This document shows, one piece after another, positions 45,698 through 53,562 of a stretch of 64,000 nt of DNA (within the stretch, counting starts at the first letter, position 1; every line of letters starts with the position of its first letter). The notes beneath the pieces were generated by a model. The model searched no databases, was not told where the DNA came from, and saw nothing but the letters and a program-made list of their open reading frames with translations. The translations under genes were made by a program, and so were the position numbers. Source of the stretch: Caldilineaceae bacterium (lineage in GTDB: Bacteria > Chloroflexota > Anaerolineae > Caldilineales > Caldilineaceae). The stretch is from assembly GCA_020846635.1 (NCBI GenBank), contig JADLDO010000028.1:62001-126000 (forward strand). The letters run 5' to 3'.

Positions 45698-47407
45698 ATG
45701 AAATCCATCCTGCTTAGTCTACTCTGTGCCACCCTAATCGGCCTAACCGCCTGTAGCGCCCTTATGTCCCCTGCCCCCTCCGTCCCCCCCGCGCCGACAC
45801 CGACTCTCGTTCCCACCCTTGCCCCACCGGAACCGGCTCTGCGCCCGTTGGCAGATCGGGAATTGCTGGGCGCGGCCCATGTCCAAAGCGCCTGTGACGC
45901 GCCGCCAGAGGCGATCTTTATCTGTACGAACGTGGAGAGCGCACCCCGTCTCGAGGTCGAGATCAGCGCGGCTACCTTTGCCCGTTGGCGTTTGCAGTGG
46001 ACAAATGCAATGCCATTGACAGGCGATGAAACCGTTTCCTTGCGCCTCACCAGCCGCGGCAAGCTTGCGCCCAACTTCTATCTTGTGACCAGCGACGGTC
46101 AACGCCTGGGCGTGCCGTTCAGCACATTTGGCATGGGCGAAGGGACGCGCACGCTTCATGTTCCGCTGCGCGAAGTGCGCGACGCAGAGGGCAACATGGT
46201 GGACTTTGCCACCGTCAGCGGCGTGGAGATTGTCTTTGAATGGGCGAGTATGCAGGGAACGTTGGCGCTGGAGAGTTTGCGGATCGATTCCGTCTGGCGT
46301 GAGCCGGTTGTGGTGGGTGAAGAAGCCGTTGCTTTGGCCGCGGCGCTCACAATGCCCCCTGGCTTTGCAGCAACACCAGTAGCGCAGAATGTCCCTCAAC
46401 TGACCCAGATCGACTTTACGGATGCGGGGGAGATGCTCGTCAGCCTGCAAAACGGGCGCATTTGGCGCTATCGGGACACCAGTGGCGACGGCTCCTATGA
46501 CGAGCGCACGCTCTATGCCACCGGCTTTGATGAGGTCGTCGGGCTGCTCTATGACCCTGCCGATGGGGGCGTGTGGGTGGGGGGTCGCGGCAAGTTGATC
46601 CATACGCTGGACAGCGATGGCAATGGCGTCACCGACAGCCGCAGCGTGCGCGTGGAGGGGATGGCCTGGGGCCGCCACCAGAATAATGGTCTGACCTGGA
46701 ATCCTGATCCCGATCCCTTTAGCGGCGAGCCAGGTGACACCTGGATCTATTTTGGCCTGGGCTCTACGGATGACCTGGAGGTGGGCGACGCGATCAACGC
46801 CACCATTCTGCGCTTCCCGCGCACAGGGCAGAGTATTAGCGACCTGGAGGTTGTCAGCCAGGGCAATCGCAACGCCTATGATGTGCTTTGGGCAGAGTTG
46901 CCGTTGAATTTTGAGGAAGCGGGTGGGGCGCGCGCCTGGCAGCTTTTCGCCAGCGAGAATGGCCCCGACTTTAATGACGCGCCCGACGAAGTTAACCATA
47001 TCCGCTGGGGCCATCATTACGGCTTCCCCGACCAATTTGGGCCGGTTGCGGATGATGCAGCGGAAGGCGCTCCCTACAGCGGGCCGGTCTATCCAGCAAC
47101 AGCGCACGCCAGCGCCAACGGCTTGGCCTATATCGACCATCCCGACTGGCCCGCAGCGTATCGCACTCTCTATGTCTCACTCTTTGGCGAGGTCTTTAAC
47201 CCCGTCCCCGTCGGTCACATTGTCGAGCGCATCACCCTGCACAGCGTGACCCTCCACAATGGCGAGTTAACCTATCGCGGCGAACCGTCACCCTTTATCG
47301 AAGGTCTTGACCGCCCGCTGCCCCTCGTCACCACGCCGGACGGCAATTTGATGGTGGGCGACTATGCGACAGGGGTGATCTACAAGATCGTTTACACAGG
47401 CGAATAG
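45698..47407 (+). CDS. Lipoprotein of the glucose/sorbosone dehydrogenase (beta-propeller) type
   Basis: A 569-residue lipoprotein with lipobox LTAC near residue 19 and a Pro-rich linker. About residues 50-205 look like a beta-sandwich carbohydrate-binding-type domain. From about 215 on, propeller blades of the PQQ-dependent sugar dehydrogenase family appear: FAATPVAQNVPQLTQIDF, GLLYDPADGGVWVGG, RHQNNGLTWNPD and the typical GENGPDFNDAPDEVNHIRWGHHYGFPD variant (SENGPDFND here), then HASANGLAYIDHP and MVGDYATGVIYKI. A GAGGT ribosome site precedes the ATG. It probably oxidises or senses a sugar outside the cell; whether it binds PQQ cannot be judged. Confidence 0.82.
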   Translation: MKSILLSLLCATLIGLTACSALMSPAPSVPPAPTPTLVPTLAPPEPALRPLADRELLGAAHVQSACDAPPEAIFICTNVESAPRLEVEISAATFARWRLQWTNAMPLTGDETVSLRLTSRGKLAPNFYLVTSDGQRLGVPFSTFGMGEGTRTLHVPLREVRDAEGNMVDFATVSGVEIVFEWASMQGTLALESLRIDSVWREPVVVGEEAVALAAALTMPPGFAATPVAQNVPQLTQIDFTDAGEMLVSLQNGRIWRYRDTSGDGSYDERTLYATGFDEVVGLLYDPADGGVWVGGRGKLIHTLDSDGNGVTDSRSVRVEGMAWGRHQNNGLTWNPDPDPFSGEPGDTWIYFGLGSTDDLEVGDAINATILRFPRTGQSISDLEVVSQGNRNAYDVLWAELPLNFEEAGGARAWQLFASENGPDFNDAPDEVNHIRWGHHYGFPDQFGPVADDAAEGAPYSGPVYPATAHASANGLAYIDHPDWPAAYRTLYVSLFGEVFNPVPVGHIVERITLHSVTLHNGELTYRGEPSPFIEGLDRPLPLVTTPDGNLMVGDYATGVIYKIVYTGE

Positions 47408-47958
47408 CGCGCCAATAAAACGCGCCAATAAAAATAGCCCTGGCTAACGAATGTTACCCAGGGCGGTTAGCATGTATTCAACTGTAGACCTCGACTAATT
47501 CCATGTGCACCTCCGAGATGCTGTTTCTTCATCCTGCTGAATATGCATATGCATTACCTTGCCACGAGCCACGCCCGTGGGGAGCTAGGTACACAGGCGA
47601 ATCAGACTCCTCAACGTCGTTTCGGTACCCCACTTTGATGACAATCTTGTGTCACGATGCTGCCAGGGGCAGCCACCTCGGGTATACCCGTTTGCTAACT
47701 CGTTTCGGCTAGCGCCTGCATCCTTTTTCCTACCTCCATCTTAGATCGATAGTCGGCGATTGTCAACCCATTTTTTTGGGATGGGTGGGGCAGTAGGTTC
47801 GGCCTCTGGCCGGGCAAGAGGTGTGGACGTGTGATGTCACGCCGGAGCCGTGACCTACGTTGTTCCCTGTTGAGTTGCGGGTTTCGGCTCAAACTGCCTA
47901 TACTATCGTTCTGTAGGTCTAACTACTCTATCCAACTAAGCCCTCTAGGGAGAGATAT
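47408..47958. other. Intergenic region with a stem-loop and no clear gene
   Basis: It starts with a tandem CGCGCCAATAAAA repeat (about 47408-47433) and the stem-loop at 47437. Further on there is a TCACG/CGTGA inverted repeat near 47838 and the ribosome site GGAGAG of the next gene (47949-47954). Short open frames here have no family resemblance. Confidence 0.5.
47437..47464. terminator. Probable terminator stem-loop after the sugar dehydrogenase-like gene
   Basis: GCCCTGGCTAAC pairs with GTTACCCAGGGC (one mismatch) around GAAT, 30 bases after the stop. The A-rich run lies before the stem, so the best T-run is on the minus strand. Confidence 0.6.
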
Positions 47959-48498
47959 ATGTTTGCCAGAACCCTCATCATCAGCCTCTTATTGTTGGGA
48001 ATCACCGGCTGTGCAGCGGCTCCGCGCTACAGGGGCATTGCTGCCGGAAGTTCGTCTGAATATGTGCTGGGTCTGTCTGTCGATGCGGATCTGCGCGTTG
48101 TGGAAGTCACGCCCGCGAGCGCGGCGGAAAGGGCAGGAGTACAGGTTGGCGATCAACTTGTCAGCCTGACGTGGATTTTGTCCGAGAGGCCGGAAGAATT
48201 GGGAGGCTCGCAGGGGATCGTCGCCGTTGACGATGGCGCTGCGCCCATCATCGAAGGCGAGGTTGTCACCGAAACCGCAGATATGCTCTCCGCACAAGCG
48301 GCAGGTGGCAGCGGAACAGTTCCATTTACGGACAGAGCAGAGATCAGAACCCTGCTCAGCTACGGCGTTCCGCTGCGCCTGCGGGTGCTGCGCGCAGAGC
48401 AGATGCTTCGGCTGACTGTCATCCCCGCATTGCCAACAGAGGGGTCAGGTGATGCCGCCCCTGCCACGACTGAGGCAACAGCGCATGAGACCTTCTAG
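47959..48498 (+). CDS. Small lipoprotein with a PDZ-like domain
   Basis: A 179-residue lipoprotein: lipobox GITGC near residue 18, then a PDZ-like core with YVLGLSVDADLRVVEVTPASAAERAGVQVGDQLVSL. The PDZ peptide groove normally closes with a later strand; here about 60 residues with low-complexity Gly/Ala/Glu stretches intervene before RLRVLRAEQMLRLTVIPA, which looks like that closing strand. There is no protease domain. It might be a membrane-tethered binding or scaffold protein. GGAGAG lies four bases before the ATG. It converges on comEA. Confidence 0.7.
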   Translation: MFARTLIISLLLLGITGCAAAPRYRGIAAGSSSEYVLGLSVDADLRVVEVTPASAAERAGVQVGDQLVSLTWILSERPEELGGSQGIVAVDDGAAPIIEGEVVTETADMLSAQAAGGSGTVPFTDRAEIRTLLSYGVPLRLRVLRAEQMLRLTVIPALPTEGSGDAAPATTEATAHETF

Positions 48499-48508
48499 TC
48501 GAGGAGAT

Positions 48509-49207
48509 TTACTGCACCACCACGTAAGGACGTAATTCCTCAAGAGTAGCCGGGCCAATGCCGGGGACGCGGCTCAATTCATCGACACTGGCATAGGGCC
48601 GGTTGTCGATAATATCCTGGGCGCGGCTGGGGCCGATGCCGGGGAGTTGGTCGAGTTCGGCAAGCGTCGCACTGTTGATGTTGATCAGCCCGCCCGCGCT
48701 TCCTGCGGCTGGGGCCGCATTGGAGAGACCGGGGGGCGGCGCACTGGGCTGCTCCGTCAGCGTCGGCACATAGATCTGGTCGCCATCACGCAGGAGCGCC
48801 GCCTGGTTAATGGCGTTGACGTTGGCATCGGGCGCAAAACCTCCGGCGTGTTCTACCGCATCGACGACACGGCTGCCTTCGGGCAGTGGGTAGACCCCCG
48901 GAGCCTGCACCGCGCCGGAGATGAAGATCACCAGCGGTGCGGGCGTGGGGGTCGGTTCTGCCGTGGGAGCAACCGCCGCGGGCGGCGCGTGGATGGCAAC
49001 CGGCGGGGGCTTGGGCATGCGCCATAAAAAGGTGATACCGCCCAACAAAATGGCGCTGATCAGCGCGCCCGCCAAAGCCGAATTCCAATGCCAACGCACC
49101 CGCGCCGGCGAGCGGGATGAGGACTTTGCAGGCGATGTAGTGGGCGCAGGAGAAGTGGGCGCAGGAGAAGTGGGCGAGGGGGAAGTGGGCGAGGGGGAAG
49201 GAGGCAT
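48509..49207 (-). CDS. comEA: ComEA-like competence protein (SLBB + helix-hairpin-helix)
   Basis: A 232-residue membrane-anchored DNA-binding protein. After a Ser/Pro/Thr-rich tail (repeats of SPSPT/SPAPT) there is one membrane segment (about residues 42-60). An SLBB domain (VIFISGAVQAPGVYPLPEGSRVVDAV) follows near residue 93, then a Pro-rich linker. The C-terminal helix-hairpin-helix pair reads INSATLAELDQLPGIGPSRAQDII and SRVPGIGPATLEEL. ComEA binds incoming double-stranded DNA outside the membrane during transformation. ComEC is not in the window. It starts 15 bases after the acyl-CoA dehydrogenase stop, so it may share its transcript. Confidence 0.9.
   Translation of the reverse strand: MPPSPSPTSPSPTSPAPTSPAPTTSPAKSSSRSPARVRWHWNSALAGALISAILLGGITFLWRMPKPPPVAIHAPPAAVAPTAEPTPTPAPLVIFISGAVQAPGVYPLPEGSRVVDAVEHAGGFAPDANVNAINQAALLRDGDQIYVPTLTEQPSAPPPGLSNAAPAAGSAGGLININSATLAELDQLPGIGPSRAQDIIDNRPYASVDELSRVPGIGPATLEELRPYVVVQ
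49140..49200. repeat. 12-base tandem repeats at the 5' end of comEA
   Basis: Units of the form GAAGTGGGCGCAGG / GAAGTGGGCGAGG recur about every 12 bases and encode the SPAPT/SPSPT tail. Such a tract can change length in frame. Confidence 0.75.
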
Positions 49208-49222
49208 GACCGTCTGTTCCAG

Positions 49223-50419
49223 TTACTCCACTGTGTTGCGTGCGATGGTGAGTTGGCCCAACGTGGTAAAAACCTGATCGTCGTTCATCGGGTGGCTGAG
49301 ACCGCCGCGCACATCCCGGTAATAGCGTTCGAGCGGCAAGGTCTTGGTCATGCTCGCCCCACCTGCCACACGCATCGCATGATCGACCGCGGCGATGGCG
49401 TTGTTGGTTGCGGTATATTTTGCCACGATGATCGATTCGCCCAGGTCTAAGCGCCGGTCGGGATAGCGTTCCCATAGTTCGGCGGCGTGGTAAAGCTGGA
49501 CACGCGCTTGATGGAGCAGCAGTTCGGCTTGTCCCAAGTGGCGCTGGATGCTTTCCAACTGGGCAATCGGCTTGCCCAAAGCGGTCGGAATCCGCTCTTG
49601 GGCATAGCACGCCGCACACTGCAACGCGGCGGCTGCCACCCCGACATAGACCGCGCTCACGTTGAGCGTGAACCAGGCGTTGACCTTTGGCTTGGTCGTC
49701 GGATTGGGGATGCCGGGCGGGATCATTTGGCTGGTGGGGACAAAAACATCGTTCAAAACCAGGTCATGGCTCCCCGTAGAGCGCATCCCCAGCGAGTCCC
49801 AGGTCTCAATAATCTCTATGCCGGGGCCGGGTGTAAGCACAAAATTGGCAACCGGCTGATCACCTTCCTGCAAGGTGGCAGAGACAATCATAAAATCGAG
49901 CGTGGGAACCATGCTGGCAAAATTCTTGCGCCCGTTGAGGAGATAGCCTGCGGGGCGACCCCCTTGCGCGGCCACCGCTGTAGCTGTCGTCGCGGGTTTG
50001 CCGCCGCGGCTGGGGCTGCCCAACTGCGGTTCACTGGCAATATAGTTAACCAGCGCATCCTGCTCCACCGCGGCGCGGCAGAGTTGGACAAAAAGAGCTT
50101 CGGGCCAGGCACGCGACTCCGCAGCGCCGCCCATCGTCTGCAGATGCATCACGGTCGACAGGGCTGTACTGCCATCGCCCATCGCTAGATTCTCGGCAAC
50201 CAGCACCGACTCCAGCAGCGTCGCCCCCCAGCCGCCATACTCCGTGGGAATGACCCAGGCAGGCACTTTGCTTGCGCGTATATCGGCATAATTGGCAAAA
50301 GGAAAGCTGCCCGTCCGGTCATGTTCGGCGGCGCGGGCGCTGAAGTTGGCAGCTAACGCCTGGGCCAACGCCACAAAGCGTTCCTGCCGTTCGGTCAAGG
50401 GATAGATAGGTTTTGTCAT
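49223..50419 (-). CDS. Acyl-CoA dehydrogenase family flavoprotein
   Basis: A 398-residue enzyme. The N-terminal helical domain has WVIPTEYGGWGA near residue 55, the middle beta domain contains NGRKNFASMV near 160 and DSLGMRSTGSHDLVLNDVFVP near 210, and the C-terminal helical domain ends RYYRDVRGGLSHPMNDDQVFTTLGQ. The last motif, with His-Pro rather than the catalytic-Glu pattern of short-chain enzymes, is closer to the acyl-CoA dehydrogenase relatives that act as flavin monooxygenases (DszC/HpaH-like). Substrate is unknown. It lies downstream of the URO-D family gene, separated by a strong stem-loop. Confidence 0.88.
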   Translation of the reverse strand: MTKPIYPLTERQERFVALAQALAANFSARAAEHDRTGSFPFANYADIRASKVPAWVIPTEYGGWGATLLESVLVAENLAMGDGSTALSTVMHLQTMGGAAESRAWPEALFVQLCRAAVEQDALVNYIASEPQLGSPSRGGKPATTATAVAAQGGRPAGYLLNGRKNFASMVPTLDFMIVSATLQEGDQPVANFVLTPGPGIEIIETWDSLGMRSTGSHDLVLNDVFVPTSQMIPPGIPNPTTKPKVNAWFTLNVSAVYVGVAAAALQCAACYAQERIPTALGKPIAQLESIQRHLGQAELLLHQARVQLYHAAELWERYPDRRLDLGESIIVAKYTATNNAIAAVDHAMRVAGGASMTKTLPLERYYRDVRGGLSHPMNDDQVFTTLGQLTIARNTVE

Positions 50420-50433
50420 GATTCGGTTTCAAC

Positions 50434-50478
50434 TTCTCAGGAACCGTCCAAACCAACCGCTTTGACGGTTCCTGAGAA
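50434..50478 (-). promoter_or_regulatory. Strong stem-loop between URO-D and acyl-CoA dehydrogenase genes
   Basis: A perfect 15-pair stem (50434-50448 with 50464-50478) and a 15-base loop, with no T-run on the minus strand. It may attenuate transcription into, or stabilise messages around, the dehydrogenase gene. Confidence 0.7.
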
Positions 50479-50495
50479 ATCATTCACTGCGCTTT

Positions 50496-51497
50496 CTACT
50501 TGGCGACAGGCGCGGCTTTGACGGCATCGATGACGGCGCGGATATTTTCATCGGTCGAGTTGGTCGGGATGACGCAACTAGGCGCGACGACGATGCGGCG
50601 TCCACCTGTCTGCTCAACGGCGTCGCGCGCCTGCGCCCGAACCTGGTCGGGGGTTCCCTCGGCCATCTCGGTGCGCTCAATGCCGCCGACCAACACACCC
50701 TTGAAGCGTTCTTTGGCCTGTGTCAGGTTGGGGAAGGTTGTGCGGTCATGCCAGTTAATCATATCCACCGGATAGCTTGCGGCAAGGTCCCAGTAGACAT
50801 CCTCGCCGTGGACATGGATCAGATTCAACTTGCCCTCGTTGCGCACAGCCTCCAGGATACGCACATCATAGGGTACGCCAAACTCCTTGTACTCATCCTC
50901 GGTCATCACCTGGCGGCTTGCGCCTTGCGTGGCGAAGAAAACGCCGTCGGCTCCGGCGCGCACAACCGCCAATGCAAAAGCGATGGTGACTTCGGTAATG
51001 ATCTCCAACCCGGCCTTGATGAGCTCTGGGTTCTGGCGCATATCCTCAACGGCCTGCGGGCCGCGCAGTTTAATCGCCGTGGTGCTGGGGCTAAAGACGG
51101 TCTGGAAGATCGGCACTGTGCCCTTGAGTTCGCCCGCGGCCAGGCGAATCGACTCAAGCTCCTGCCCATATGCACCCTGCGTGATATCGAGCTTGGGCAG
51201 CTTGGCCCACTGGTTGGGGTCGCTTACCCCTGGCTTGACCAACACACGGCTGCCCCCAAAGCCTGGCCCATATTCCGTCTGCGCGCCCCAATCATGGACG
51301 CCATACATACCGGTGGGCATATACTTTACAAAATCAAAATCATACTTGCGCTGCCAATCGACCATCGCCTTTGCCAGCCCTGCCGCGGTTGTATCATCAC
51401 CAGGGAAATGTCGCCATAGGCTGACGGGTGTGCGATCAACATCTGACCCTTTCAGAGCCGCCTGGATACGCTCCCAATGATTCATCGTTTCTGCCAT
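50496..51497 (-). CDS. Uroporphyrinogen decarboxylase (URO-D) family protein
   Basis: About 333 residues from ATG 51497 (MAETMNHWERI); the longer open frame overlaps the permease gene and looks unnatural. The fold pattern is that of URO-D and of cobamide/CoM methyltransferases: ERIQAALKGSDVDRTPVSLW at the start, QTVFSPSTTAIKL, DGVFFATQGASRQVMTEDEYKEFGVPYD, LIHVHGEDVYWD and VLVGGIERTEMAEGTPDQV. The heme-type RxxDR substrate signature is not evident, so it is probably a methyl-transfer or decarboxylation relative and not HemE. It follows a binding-protein and permease cassette by 28 bases, which suggests action on the imported compound. Confidence 0.85.
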   Translation of the reverse strand: MAETMNHWERIQAALKGSDVDRTPVSLWRHFPGDDTTAAGLAKAMVDWQRKYDFDFVKYMPTGMYGVHDWGAQTEYGPGFGGSRVLVKPGVSDPNQWAKLPKLDITQGAYGQELESIRLAAGELKGTVPIFQTVFSPSTTAIKLRGPQAVEDMRQNPELIKAGLEIITEVTIAFALAVVRAGADGVFFATQGASRQVMTEDEYKEFGVPYDVRILEAVRNEGKLNLIHVHGEDVYWDLAASYPVDMINWHDRTTFPNLTQAKERFKGVLVGGIERTEMAEGTPDQVRAQARDAVEQTGGRRIVVAPSCVIPTNSTDENIRAVIDAVKAAPVAK

Positions 51498-51525
51498 TTC
51501 CTGTATGTCCTTTCCAAAACTACGA

Positions 51526-52464
51526 TTAAATTGACTTCTGACGGCGCGGGTCAAGTACATCGCGCAGCCCGTCGCCCAAGAGATAGACACCTAATACCAA
51601 CATCATAATTGCCAGCCCCGGCGCAATCGAATACCAGGGAGCATAGCTCATATAGACGCGCCCAATGCTCAACATGGAACCCCAGGAGGGTGCAGGCAAC
51701 GGCACACCTAGCCCCAAAAAGCTCAGTGAAGATTCCAACAGGACGGCTCCAGCAAAGGCAACCGAAATCCGCACGATGATCGTTGCCAAGATGTTGGGCA
51801 AAATGGTACGAAAGATGATGCGCGGCAAAGGCGCGCCCACGGCGCGCGCAGCATCCACATAATCTTTGTGCTTTTCCACCAAGACATTGGCACGCGCCAA
51901 GCGCGCAAAGGCCGGGATATTGACGATTGCCACGGCCAACATGGCATTGAGAATCCCTGGCCCCAGCACAGCGAGAATCACAATCGCCAACAGGATCGCG
52001 GGGAAGGCCAGGATCGCATCCATGAGACGCATGATCACCGCATCAAACCAGCCCTGGACATAGCCCGCGATTGCGCCCAACGTGACCCCGATGACGGTTG
52101 CCAAAAAGATCGAAATCGAACCGACATTAAAGGCCACGCGCCCGCCGTAGAGCAGGCGGCTAAAGATATCGCGCCCAAATTCATCAGCTCCCATCGGATA
52201 GGTGGCCGAGGGGGGCGCGAAACGGTCAGCCGTGGTCATCGCCAACGGATCGTGGGGCGCAAGCAGCGGGGCAGCAAGCGAAAGCGCCAGCATCACCAGG
52301 ACAATCAGCAGCCCGATCATGCCGGATCGGTGACGCAGAAAAGCGTGCCACGCCGCCGAGGTCAGGCTCTGCTGCTCATGGGCAGGGACAGAGTCCTGTG
52401 TATCTTGGGTTTGGCGCAGGCTGAGTTTGGCAGCGGACATTTGCAGGTTGTCGGTGTTACTCAT
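51526..52464 (-). CDS. Oligopeptide/dipeptide ABC transporter permease, DppC/OppC type (unit 3)
   Basis: A 312-residue permease with an N-terminal helix (MIGLLIVLVMLALSLAAPLLAP), the GADEFGRDIFSRLLYGGRVAF motif, a BPD_transp_1 core, an EAA loop (DAARAVGAPLPRIIFRTILPN) and the standard end GDGLRDVLDPRRQKSI. Its start overlaps the stop of the DppB-type gene by four bases. No ATPase gene is present in this cassette. Confidence 0.93.
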   Translation of the reverse strand: MSNTDNLQMSAAKLSLRQTQDTQDSVPAHEQQSLTSAAWHAFLRHRSGMIGLLIVLVMLALSLAAPLLAPHDPLAMTTADRFAPPSATYPMGADEFGRDIFSRLLYGGRVAFNVGSISIFLATVIGVTLGAIAGYVQGWFDAVIMRLMDAILAFPAILLAIVILAVLGPGILNAMLAVAIVNIPAFARLARANVLVEKHKDYVDAARAVGAPLPRIIFRTILPNILATIIVRISVAFAGAVLLESSLSFLGLGVPLPAPSWGSMLSIGRVYMSYAPWYSIAPGLAIMMLVLGVYLLGDGLRDVLDPRRQKSI

Positions 52465-53417
52465 GTTCGAGACTTGTCAAAACGGATACGCGGGTCAAGC
52501 CAACCATAGGCCAAATCGGTCAGCAGATTGACCAGCAAGAAGGCTACGACAATGAACAGCACATTGGCCTGCAACAGCGCATAATCGCGCCATTCAATCG
52601 CCTGGATGGTCAAGCGCCCCACACCCGGCCACGCATAAATGCTCTCGATAATGATCGCGCCGCTGAGCAGGTCGCCCAATTGTAGCCCCAAAATGGTGAC
52701 AACCGGAATCAGCGCATTGGGCAGCGCATGGCGCAGCAGCACAAGACGCCCCCGCAGCCCTTTGGCGCGCGCAGTACGTACATAATCTTGGTCTAGCACT
52801 TCTAACAAGGAAGAACGCAAATAGCGTGCTAAATTGGTTGCCACACCAATGCCCAATGTAAAGGCAGGCAGAATAATCGATTTCAGATATAAACCAGGTT
52901 GTTCAAATAGATCCGGTCGTCCTGATGGCGGTAATAAGCGCCATTCCTGGCTAAAGAGCAGGATCAGCAGGACCAACAGAAAGAAACTTGGCAGGGCAAA
53001 GGTCAACGCGGAAAAGGTTGTCACTGCCAGATCCAAGAATGAGCCAGGCCGCAAAGCCGCGCCAATGCCCAGGGGAAAGGCGATGAGCACACCAATCAGG
53101 ATGGAGGCGATTGCCAGCTCAATGGTGGCGGGAATACGCTGGCTAATCATATCGCGCACAGGATATTTATTAATGTAAGAGACGCCTAGATCGCCTGTAA
53201 AGACATTTTGCAGCCAAACGAGGTATTGTATCCACACCGGGCGATCCAACCCCAAACGCGCTTCCAGGGCAGCCAACTGCTCCGGCGTGGCATTTGGCCC
53301 GGCAATAATCTGTGCCGGATTGCCGGGAATGAAGTGGATGATCGAGAAAACGGCAATCGAGATGATAAAGAGGACAGGAACCATCTGCCAAAGCCGCTGT
53401 AGCGCATAACGTCCCAC
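52461..53417 (-). CDS. Oligopeptide/dipeptide ABC transporter permease, DppB/OppB type (unit 3)
   Basis: A 318-residue permease of normal length: N-terminal helix, IPGNPAQIIAG motif, LEARLGLDRPVWIQYLVWLQNVFTGDLG, a BPD_transp_1 core and EAA loop RTARAKGLRGRLVLLRHALPNA. It lacks the long cysteine-containing loop of the unit 1 and unit 2 DppB proteins, so this cassette is a separate lineage. A palindromic stem-loop (53491) separates it from the binding-protein gene upstream. Confidence 0.93.
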   Translation of the reverse strand: MGRYALQRLWQMVPVLFIISIAVFSIIHFIPGNPAQIIAGPNATPEQLAALEARLGLDRPVWIQYLVWLQNVFTGDLGVSYINKYPVRDMISQRIPATIELAIASILIGVLIAFPLGIGAALRPGSFLDLAVTTFSALTFALPSFFLLVLLILLFSQEWRLLPPSGRPDLFEQPGLYLKSIILPAFTLGIGVATNLARYLRSSLLEVLDQDYVRTARAKGLRGRLVLLRHALPNALIPVVTILGLQLGDLLSGAIIIESIYAWPGVGRLTIQAIEWRDYALLQANVLFIVVAFLLVNLLTDLAYGWLDPRIRFDKSRT

Positions 53418-53490
53418 GGATCGCTCACTCCTCTGTACACGTACCGAGCGTGTACACGTTTACTTGTCCTGCACCCTCATTTTGCCATAT

Positions 53491-53524
53491 ACCCTCCCGG
53501 AAGCTTCTGAGCTTCCGGGAGGGT
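53491..53524. repeat. Dispersed palindrome, copy 4 of 5, between binding-protein and permease genes (unit 3)
   Basis: A perfect 14-pair stem, ACCCTCCCGGAAGC (53491-53504) with GCTTCCGGGAGGGT (53511-53524), loop TTCTGA. A T-run follows only on the plus strand. It occupies the same place as the stem-loops of units 1 and 2. Confidence 0.85.
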
Positions 53525-53562
53525 TTTCTCAGGAAGGTGATAATCCAACTGCGTAGAACGGA

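Noticed and set aside
45743..47140. 465-codon open frame antisense to the sugar dehydrogenase-like gene
   Set aside because: Shadow of the sense gene, which has a lipobox and family motifs; the antisense product shows none.
47911..47950. tRNA-like stretch on the minus strand (AGTTGGATAGAG, like a D-arm)
   Set aside because: The anticodon stem does not pair, there is no T-arm GTTCGA-type motif at the right distance, and no acceptor stem closes it.
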